From Paraglaciecola hydrolytica (GTDB lineage: Bacteria > Pseudomonadota > Gammaproteobacteria > Enterobacterales > Alteromonadaceae): a stretch of 64,000 nt of DNA. A program made the position numbers and the translations under genes. A model generated the notes under the pieces. That model searched no databases. It was not told the origin of the DNA and worked only from the letters and a program-made list of their open reading frames with translations. Every line of letters begins with the position of its first letter. Position 1 is the stretch's first letter. Positions 57,654 to 64,000 of the stretch are shown piece after piece. The DNA lies in assembly GCF_001565895.1 (NCBI RefSeq), contig NZ_LSNE01000010.1, positions 1 through 64,000 on the forward strand. Reading direction: 5' to 3'.

Positions 57654-58958
57654 ATGCTTGCTACAGAAACCATTAAGGTCACCGCGCCCTTTGATATGCC
57701 CGAGATCTGCATCCCCGACTTTAGCGGAATGCCGGTGTTTAATATCGTTGATTTTGGTGCCGAGCAAGGTTCAAAAATCAGTAACAATATCGCGATAGCA
57801 AACGCCATCAAAACTGCCTCGGAGCAAGGTGGTGGCATGGTGTTTATTCCGGAAGGAGAATGGTTGTGTGGCAAAATACATTTAAAAAGTTGGGTCAATC
57901 TGCACGTAGCTGAAGGTGCTACTTTAGTGTTTTCTGAAAAGCCCGAAGACTACCTGCCGGTTGTGCTGACTAGCTGGGAAGGCATGGAGTGTTACAACTA
58001 CTCACCACTGATCTATGCCTATGAATGTCGTCATGTGGCGATTACCGGCAAAGGTAAGTTGAAAGCGCTTATGGATGTGTGGACACCTTGGGGCAAACGC
58101 CCTAAAAGACACATGGATGCACTAGCTGACCTCTATCATCAGGCAGCTAAATATGCGGCAGTTGAAGAGCGACAAATGGCTTATGAGGGCGCTAATTTAA
58201 GGCCACATTTTGTGCAATTTAATCGCTGCCAACATGTTTTGATTGAAGACATTCATATCGAAAACAGTCCGTTTTGGGTGCTCCACCCCTTGTTGTGTAA
58301 AGACGTGGTGGTCCGCCGAGTCAGCGTTAAAGCGCATGGCCATAACAACGATGGGATTGATCCTGAAATGACCCAAAACATGCTGATTGAAGATTGTATT
58401 TTTGATCAAGGCGATGATGCTATAGCCCTTAAAGCAGGGCGTAATCAAGATGGCTGGCGCTTAAATATACCCAGCAAAAATATTGTGGTCAGGCGTTGCC
58501 ACATAGTTTGTGCTCATCACTTGGTGACATTAGGCACAGAGTTGTCGGCGGGCATTGAAAACGTATTGATCCAAGACTGCCAGTTCGATGGCCAAACCGA
58601 CTACCAAGATGCCGGTAATTTGTTGTACATCAAAAGCAATGAACGCTGTGGCGGCTATGTTAAAAATATCATTCTACAAAATATTCAAGCCAAAAAACTC
58701 GGCGGTGCACCCTTGGTGATTGAAACCGATGTGCTCTACCAGTGGCGCACTTTAGTACCTACTTACGAGCGCCGTTTAACCCAATTTGACGGGATACATT
58801 TAGCACATATCAGCGCCGATCAAGCCCAACATTTATGCCGCATTGAAGGGCAAAGCACCGCTCCTATTAAAAATGTCAGTCTTAACAATATCAATATAAA
58901 AACCATCATCGGTGTCGATATTAAAAATCAATTCGTTGAAGATTTTAGTTTTGCGTAG
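57654..58958 (+). CDS. GH28 family glycoside hydrolase (polygalacturonase/rhamnogalacturonase type)
   Basis: Right-handed beta-helix hydrolase expected to act on galacturonic-acid linkages. Catalytic aspartates: NNDGIDPE (Asp233) and QGDDAIALKAG (Asp254, Asp255). The GHG motif is replaced by HHLVTLGTE (His288/289), and RIK by YIK. This variant pattern occurs in exo-acting and rhamnogalacturonan-specific members. No signal peptide is visible in the first 40 residues, so it may act in the cytoplasm on imported oligomers. It is the last gene of the receptor-GH42-rhaM-GH28 group, 23 bp after rhaM. Confidence 0.88.
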   Translation: MLATETIKVTAPFDMPEICIPDFSGMPVFNIVDFGAEQGSKISNNIAIANAIKTASEQGGGMVFIPEGEWLCGKIHLKSWVNLHVAEGATLVFSEKPEDYLPVVLTSWEGMECYNYSPLIYAYECRHVAITGKGKLKALMDVWTPWGKRPKRHMDALADLYHQAAKYAAVEERQMAYEGANLRPHFVQFNRCQHVLIEDIHIENSPFWVLHPLLCKDVVVRRVSVKAHGHNNDGIDPEMTQNMLIEDCIFDQGDDAIALKAGRNQDGWRLNIPSKNIVVRRCHIVCAHHLVTLGTELSAGIENVLIQDCQFDGQTDYQDAGNLLYIKSNERCGGYVKNIILQNIQAKKLGGAPLVIETDVLYQWRTLVPTYERRLTQFDGIHLAHISADQAQHLCRIEGQSTAPIKNVSLNNINIKTIIGVDIKNQFVEDFSFA

Positions 58959-59039
58959 GTCGAGCGTCAGCTTGTCAAATACCAAACTTGACGGCTTATT
59001 CGACGGTATTGTTACCGACAAAAAACAGAACCGTTTTTG

Positions 59040-59993
59040 CTAAGCTTTTAACCTTTGGCGTGCCAGACGCACACTTTTATTACCCATCGCTACCACGGTG
59101 ATAATTAAGATGGCAAACAACCATGTCCAGGCATTTAATTGCTCGCCAAACAGAATATCGGCAATGAGTAATGAAAAAAATATCTGCAAAAGTTGGGTTT
59201 GGCTGACCAAGGCAATACCGCCAAGGCCCATCGCTGAGTTCCACAAAAAGAAGCCGAGTAACTGACTGATAATAATCAGGTAAGCGAATGCCAACCAAAC
59301 ACCTAACTCTATTTGTGCAGATTCAGTTGGGAACAACATAGCAGTTGGCACCCAAAAAAATGGCATCACTAATACTAAGGTCCAACTGATCACCTGCCAG
59401 CCAGGCAATTCTTTGGATAACTTACCGCCGGTTGCATAACCAAATCCGGCAGACAAGACCGCCAGCAACAGCAGCAAATCAGCCCACTGTGGCCCCGAGC
59501 TTTGTTGCGATGCGGTAAAACCAAAAACCAAACCTGCCCCCGCTAACGCAAACAACCAAAAGGCTTTTGGCATACGCTCTTTGGCTAATACCGCGCCAAT
59601 CACAGCGGTTGCTAAGGGCAATACACCAATCACAATAATGCCACGGGAGGACTCAGTTAAACTCATGGCCAGTGAAATACACACGGGAAAACCCAAGGTG
59701 ATCCCCAGTGAGCTGAGCAACAACCATTTAATTTGTTGGCGATTGGGTAATGGTGCCTGTTTTTTCCACAAAATGGCAGCAGCTAACACACCGCCAAAAG
59801 CCGTGCGCCCCATACCAACAAACCAGGGATCCAAACTTTGCGTTACATAGTGACTCAGCGGCAAGGTAAAACTGAATAACATTACCGCTAACACGCCAAG
59901 CACTAAGCCCTTAGTTTGCTCACTCCATCCTTGGCTGAATTGTTGAAAATGTTGAAAAGTTGGGATTAAAAAACTCTGATACCAGTTATGCAT
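59040..59993 (-). CDS. EamA/DMT-family transporter
   Basis: Ten-helix drug/metabolite transporter of 317 residues with two EamA repeats (LGVLAVMLFSFTLPLSHYVTQSLDPWFVGMGRTAFGG; ADLLLLLAVLSAGFGYATGG). It is probably an exporter of a small metabolite. The start follows AGGA at eight bases. It is divergent from a MocR-type regulator gene, the common arrangement in which the regulator controls the exporter. Confidence 0.86.
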   Translation of the reverse strand: MHNWYQSFLIPTFQHFQQFSQGWSEQTKGLVLGVLAVMLFSFTLPLSHYVTQSLDPWFVGMGRTAFGGVLAAAILWKKQAPLPNRQQIKWLLLSSLGITLGFPVCISLAMSLTESSRGIIVIGVLPLATAVIGAVLAKERMPKAFWLFALAGAGLVFGFTASQQSSGPQWADLLLLLAVLSAGFGYATGGKLSKELPGWQVISWTLVLVMPFFWVPTAMLFPTESAQIELGVWLAFAYLIIISQLLGFFLWNSAMGLGGIALVSQTQLLQIFFSLLIADILFGEQLNAWTWLFAILIITVVAMGNKSVRLARQRLKA

Positions 59994-60034
59994 AGGGGGT
60001 TCCTGTTTATGCGCGTTTACTTAGCTAGATTACG

Positions 60035-60087
60035 CCAGTAAAAAAAGGCATAACAGATTCACTTTTATATAAAAAAACCAGTACAAT
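60035..60087. promoter_or_regulatory. Direct repeats and -10 box between the exporter and MocR genes
   Basis: CCAGTA followed by GGC seven to eight bases later occurs at 60035-60049 and at 60078-60094, 43 bp apart. TACAAT (60082-60087) could be a -10 box for the regulator gene. MocR-type proteins are known to bind direct repeats in such divergent spacers; binding here is an inference. Confidence 0.4.
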
Positions 60088-60120
60088 AATGGCGCCGGAC
60101 AGCAAGCGCAGAGATAAATC

Positions 60121-61533
60121 ATGGCATTTAAATATCAACAACTTGCCCAGCAAGTGGTGACAGAAATACAAGCTGATAAGTTAAAAGCCGGTGATCCTTT
60201 GCCTGCATTACGCAAGTTTGCCCGCTTGCATCAAGTCAGTCTGGCGACCGCCAGTCAAACCTATGAGTGGTTACAACGCCAGGGGCTTATTGTCGCCAAA
60301 GCGCAGTCAGGGTTTTATATCAAAGGTCAGCCCAGCACTTTGCCTCTAAGCACTCCAGGCCCCAAATCAATCTGTATCGAACATGATCCATCAGATGTTA
60401 TTTTCGATATTATGCAAAACGCCCTGACCCATGATCGCATTGGCCTGAGCAGTGGCTTTTTAGATGAGTCTTTGCGCCCTTCTGTGGCGTTACAACGTTC
60501 GATAAAACGCAGCGCCAGGTTAGCCAATATTACTGCGAACAGTTATGGCCATACTCAAGGCGACATCAAATTACGCCGTGTTATCGCTGAACAAATGCGA
60601 GAGCGTTTTTGTCTGGTTAATCAGGATGAGATTTTAATTACCAATGGATGTTTGGAGGCAGTTAATCTAGCGGTGCAGCAAGTTACTCTGGCTGGCGATA
60701 CGGTGGCGATTTTTACCCCCTGTTACAGTGGACTGTTAACTGCACTGCAATATGCCAACCGCAAAATTTTAGAAATCCCTTGTGATTCAGAGGGACCCGA
60801 TATGCAACATGTGGCGTTGTTATTTTCGCAAAAAAAGTTTAGCTGTTTGATCATTAGTGCAATCGCGGCTAACCCACTGGGTTTTAATCTAAGTCATCAA
60901 CATAAAAAACAATTAGCCGCACTCGCCAAGCAGCATCAAATTTATATTATTGAAGACGATACCTTTGGCAGTCTTGCTTACCAAACACAGGATACCGGGC
61001 CGGTATACGCCTACGAACATCATGGTTTTGTAGTCTATTGCAGTTCTTTTTCTAAAGATCTCAACCCTAGTATGCGCATTGGCTGGATAGCCTCGGGTTC
61101 GTTAATTCCTACGTTAATGCGCCGTAAAGTATCGATGAATATTACCTGTAATATGCCATGTCAGTTGGCAATGGCCGATTATCTGTTAAGCGAGAGCTAT
61201 CCGGCCCATTTGCGCAAACTACGGAATATTCTGCAGTTGCAAATAATGAAGCTGCAAGCCAGCGTATTAAAGTACTTTCCAAGTGGTACCCGAGTCTCTG
61301 AACCAAAAGGCGGATTTTTTATTTGGGTAGAACTACCCCAACCTCTGCTCGCTATGGATATTTACCAACAATCGGTACAGTTGGGGATCTGTTTTATGCC
61401 AGGGCATACATTCAGTATGTCGGGGCAATATGATCATTGTCTGCGTTTAAGTGTTATCAGGCTTTGGGATGAAAGCTTAAGCAATGCAGTGAGCCAATTA
61501 GGGCAAATTGCCCATGCATTAATGCAAAAATAG
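60121..61533 (+). CDS. MocR-type transcriptional regulator (GntR domain plus aminotransferase-like domain)
   Basis: The N-terminal GntR winged helix (YQQLAQQVVTEIQADKLKAGDPLPALRKFARLHQVSLATASQTY) is joined to a fold-type I aminotransferase-like domain with the PLP lysine in SSFSKDLNPSMRIGWI and the Asp in YIIEDDTFGSL. At 470 residues it is a normal MocR. It probably uses PLP or an amino compound as effector and controls the divergent DMT exporter. Confidence 0.9.
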   Translation: MAFKYQQLAQQVVTEIQADKLKAGDPLPALRKFARLHQVSLATASQTYEWLQRQGLIVAKAQSGFYIKGQPSTLPLSTPGPKSICIEHDPSDVIFDIMQNALTHDRIGLSSGFLDESLRPSVALQRSIKRSARLANITANSYGHTQGDIKLRRVIAEQMRERFCLVNQDEILITNGCLEAVNLAVQQVTLAGDTVAIFTPCYSGLLTALQYANRKILEIPCDSEGPDMQHVALLFSQKKFSCLIISAIAANPLGFNLSHQHKKQLAALAKQHQIYIIEDDTFGSLAYQTQDTGPVYAYEHHGFVVYCSSFSKDLNPSMRIGWIASGSLIPTLMRRKVSMNITCNMPCQLAMADYLLSESYPAHLRKLRNILQLQIMKLQASVLKYFPSGTRVSEPKGGFFIWVELPQPLLAMDIYQQSVQLGICFMPGHTFSMSGQYDHCLRLSVIRLWDESLSNAVSQLGQIAHALMQK

Positions 61534-61708
61534 CCATGCAGTAAGACATATACCCAAATCACTTGGAGGAGCTGGACTAGTGGATAGTAAAAGTAGGTTT
61601 TTGTTTGTTATGAATGACCCAAACCCTAGGATTTTGCTATCGGTAAAGATAAAGTTCAGTATCAGTGAGAGCAGTTTGATTTGCCCATAACTCAATAGAG
61701 GATATCCG

Positions 61709-62521
61709 ATGTTTGTATTTAGGTTTTATTGCAGCGTACTGCTGACACTGGCTTTTTGTGCCAATAGCGCAGCACAAACTGAGCTCAAACCCACAGTTAA
61801 GTCAGTTGAAGCTGCCGCCAGAGTGTATTTTATTGGCAATAGTTTTAGTTATTACAACAATGGCATCGCTACCCATTACGCTAATCTAATTAGAACATCA
61901 GATTTTTGGCGCAAAGGTGGGTTTACGACTCGGCAAAAAACTATTTCAGGTGGTCGTTTAGCTGAAGATGTTGCAGGTTTTAATGAGTTGTTGGCCCTGC
62001 CTCCAACACAATCCTGGGATGTAGTGGTGTTACAGGAATACAGCAATGGACCGATAAAAAACGAAAACACGGTGGCAGAATTTCAACAGGCCAGCAGTGA
62101 GCTTGCCAAAATAGTTCGTGAACATAATGCTCGCCCAGTATTTTTTATGACCTGGGCTTATAAACGCGATCTGCCCATGGTGCAGCAACTTCGTGATGCC
62201 TATGTAACACAAGGCAATAAGCTGGATATGTTAGTGGCGCCGGTAGGTTTAGCCTTTGCTGCTAGCCAGGAAAAGTTCCCAGCAATCGAGCTTTATACCC
62301 AAGATGTACAAGGCTTAGATGATCAAGCTCAGGTAGTGTATCAGGCAATCGAAAAGCACCCCAGCTTAGCGGGTTCCTATTTGGCGGCCTGCGTTTTTTA
62401 CGCAACGTTGCAAGGTAAATCACCAGTAGGCATCCGCTATACTGCCGGATTACCCCTCGAACAAGCCAAACAATTGCAAGACATTGCGTGGCAAACAACA
62501 GAGCAGTTTTTTAAAGAATAA
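61709..62521 (+). CDS. Secreted SGNH-type hydrolase, GNS variant
   Basis: A 270-residue protein with signal peptide (residues 1-22). Block I reads VYFIGNSFSYYNNG with Asn instead of Asp next to the Ser; LQEYSNGP may be the later block, and HPSLAGSYLAACVFYATL holds the likely catalytic His. This pattern is seen in SGNH proteins of carbohydrate loci, but substrate and even esterase activity are unproven. It stands alone, flanked by half-elements of an inverted repeat. Confidence 0.7.
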   Translation: MFVFRFYCSVLLTLAFCANSAAQTELKPTVKSVEAAARVYFIGNSFSYYNNGIATHYANLIRTSDFWRKGGFTTRQKTISGGRLAEDVAGFNELLALPPTQSWDVVVLQEYSNGPIKNENTVAEFQQASSELAKIVREHNARPVFFMTWAYKRDLPMVQQLRDAYVTQGNKLDMLVAPVGLAFAASQEKFPAIELYTQDVQGLDDQAQVVYQAIEKHPSLAGSYLAACVFYATLQGKSPVGIRYTAGLPLEQAKQLQDIAWQTTEQFFKE

Positions 62522-62626
62522 TGATTAAGCCTTGGTGTAGCTTAATTCAGCAAGGCTAGTTTGATAAAAACAGAGCAGGGTACGGGGCAAAGTATTAAGA
62601 ACTAAGGTCGCTAAATAGAAATTCAT

Positions 62627-62645
62627 ATCTTCAGGTTATTTGGGT
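62627..62645. repeat. Solo copy of the repeat-element terminus
   Basis: ATCTTCAGGTTATTTGGGT matches the right end of the 269-bp element (16787-16805) at 18 of 19 positions. A weaker inverted counterpart (ATATACCCAAATCACTTGG) lies at 61548-61566. The rest of 62522-62781 holds nothing I can name. Confidence 0.6.
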
Positions 62646-62781
62646 CTCAACCCGCAAGCAAAGCTAATAACACTCTGAGCGTCAATTGTGAAAACAATAT
62701 GAAAGCACCCCTAGTGTAACTATTCATTCGCTAAATAAAACTCTAACATAGCCTTTCATTTTTTATCGGGAACACATCGAC

Positions 62782-64000
62782 ATGCGTATCAATGTGGGTG
62801 CTAAGCTTTGGCTGGCGTTTTTTTGTACCTTGACCCTTACCGTGTTAACCATGTATTTGCTGCTGCAAAATAACCTCAAACGTGGTTTTTTGGATTATAC
62901 CTCGGTGCAAGCGATCCAGCGCCTCGATATCCTCAGTGATGCCTTGCTTAATATTCACAAAAAAGAAGGATCTTTTGCTGCCTTACAACAGACGCCAGAA
63001 CGTTGGTTAGATATGAAATCCATTGTGTTTTCTGATAGTCCGAAGTTTGAAACCAATAGTACTGACGGCAGAAATGAGCTTTCGGCGCAAGACAACCTTA
63101 CTCAGCACGACATTGATCTAACGCAAAATTTTTATCGTGAATTTGTGAATAGCATTAGCCTGTATGACAGTGACAAAAACTTGCTGTTAGGTGTGATTAA
63201 ACCCGGTAAAACCATCAGTTGGATCCCCATTATGGCCCATGATAAACCTTTGGGTTTTATCGGTTTTGTTAAACCTGATGTGGTGGTCCGAGAGGCAGAT
63301 AAACGTTTTGTAAGCCACCAACTGACTTTTTTTGGCCTTATCAGTGTGGTGGTGCTGGTGATATCCATCCTTGTCGCAACACTATTAACCCGGCGAATTA
63401 GTCGGCCGATTAAGCAGTTATCTAAACACACCCAATTGCTCGCCTCGGGGGATTATCGCCAGCGAATACAGGTCAGTAGCAACGATGAAATTGGCCAGTT
63501 GAGTGACAATTTTAACAAGTTGGCGCAGGCGCTTGAGGCGAGTGAAACGTCTAGAAAAAACTGGATAGCCGATATCTCCCATGAAATGCGTACGCCGCTG
63601 GCGGTACTTAAGGCGCAGATAGAAGCGATGCAAGATGGCGTTAGGCCCCTTGATGCCAAAGGTTTGGCATTGCTTAAACAAAAAACCGATGGTTTAAATA
63701 CCTTAGTTGATGATTTGTTTGAGCTCACGTTATCGGATATTGGCGCTCTGAGTTATCAAAAGCAGTCTTTGGCGCTGGATAAACTGGTTGTAGCCTGTAT
63801 TGAGCAATACCAAGCAAAAATAGCGGAAGCCGGTTTAACCTTGCGATTCGTCACGCCCAAATCTAGCCCTATCAAAATCCATGGTGATGCCAAACGTTTA
63901 GAGCAATTACTGGGTAACCTATTAGAAAACGCGACACGTTATACAGATGCTGGTGGCAGTGTTGAAGTTGAACTATTAGCAGAGCCAGACAAGGTGATAC
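62782..64000 (+). CDS. baeS: Sensor histidine kinase, BaeS-like, truncated by window end
   Basis: The frame is open from ATG 62782 to the window end (about 406 codons). TM1 (residues 8-28), a periplasmic sensor of about 135 residues, TM2 (about 183-205), HAMP (RRISRPIKQLSKHTQLLASGDYRQR), HisKA (NWIADISHEMRTPLAVLKAQ) and the N box LLGNLLENATRYTDAGGSV. The ISHEMRTPLAVL...EAMQDGVRPL stretch is close to BaeS, the envelope-stress sensor that controls exporters and chaperones. A partner regulator gene should follow outside the window. Confidence 0.85.
   Translation, partial: MRINVGAKLWLAFFCTLTLTVLTMYLLLQNNLKRGFLDYTSVQAIQRLDILSDALLNIHKKEGSFAALQQTPERWLDMKSIVFSDSPKFETNSTDGRNELSAQDNLTQHDIDLTQNFYREFVNSISLYDSDKNLLLGVIKPGKTISWIPIMAHDKPLGFIGFVKPDVVVREADKRFVSHQLTFFGLISVVVLVISILVATLLTRRISRPIKQLSKHTQLLASGDYRQRIQVSSNDEIGQLSDNFNKLAQALEASETSRKNWIADISHEMRTPLAVLKAQIEAMQDGVRPLDAKGLALLKQKTDGLNTLVDDLFELTLSDIGALSYQKQSLALDKLVVACIEQYQAKIAEAGLTLRFVTPKSSPIKIHGDAKRLEQLLGNLLENATRYTDAGGSVEVELLAEPDKVI

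Noticed and set aside
63132..63728. Minus-strand frames of 87-99 codons
   Set aside because: They are shadows of the BaeS-like gene, whose plus-strand frame is open to the window end and shows all kinase motifs.

Overview
The window is a moderately AT-rich stretch of gammaproteobacterial chromosome. The gene content points to a marine, polysaccharide-degrading member of the Alteromonadaceae (a Paraglaciecola/Glaciecola/Alteromonas-like bacterium). Reasons are the thrU-tyrU-glyT-thrT-tuf order, purA next to yjeT, a large TonB-dependent receptor with carbohydrate-active enzymes, and the Rhizobium/Alteromonadales-type L-rhamnose pathway. The genus is an inference; no 16S or other decisive marker is present.

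Layout. (1) 1-3408, housekeeping genes on the minus strand: start of tuf, four tRNAs behind one strong stringent-type promoter, then coaX, birA and murB. (2) 3487-16439, an 11-gene minus-strand exopolysaccharide/capsule cluster: flippase, polymerase, two GT4 glycosyltransferases, a PglC/D/E/F-like set for a bacillosamine-type initiating sugar, an outer-membrane barrel, a small Wza-like export protein and a Wzc-like co-polymerase. (3) 16440-17012, a 269-bp palindromic repeat element and a terminator. (4) 17013-28530, mixed core genes: a GMC oxidoreductase with its small subunit, an ABC exporter with a DesK/DesR-type two-component pair, glpK, a YhiN-type flavoprotein, a solute-binding protein, purA and yjeT. 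(5) 28746-35467: GH67 alpha-glucuronidase, a monooxygenase-fold protein, a Sel1-repeat protein and katG. (6) 35619-58958, a carbohydrate utilisation region on the plus strand: rhamnose catabolism (kinase, DeoR regulator, aldolase-dehydrogenase fusion, isomerase, mutarotase), GH43, GH115, a tandem CE12 esterase, a TIM-barrel isomerase, an NCS1-type transporter, a TonB receptor, GH42 and GH28, interrupted by one divergent fic gene. (7) 59040-64000: a DMT exporter with a divergent MocR regulator, an SGNH hydrolase, and a BaeS-like sensor kinase cut by the window end.

How the genes work together. The utilisation region fits uptake and breakdown of an acetylated polysaccharide rich in L-rhamnose and uronic acid. 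Rhamnogalacturonan-I is the best fit because of CE12, GH28, GH42 and GH43; two alpha-glucuronidase families (GH67, GH115) add glucuronic acid release. The TonB receptor would import oligomers, the enzymes would trim them, RhaM and RhaI would convert rhamnose to rhamnulose, the kinase would phosphorylate it, and the fused aldolase/dehydrogenase would yield dihydroxyacetone phosphate and lactate. No sulfatase or polysaccharide lyase lies in the window, which argues against ulvan as the target.

Most notable points: three phased inverted repeats in front of fic; a second CE12 domain with Ala in place of the DxxH aspartate; an NCS1-type transporter embedded in a sugar locus; a Tat-type signal on GH42; a Wzc-like protein without a C-terminal tyrosine cluster; and a two-hairpin repeat element beside the exopolysaccharide cluster.
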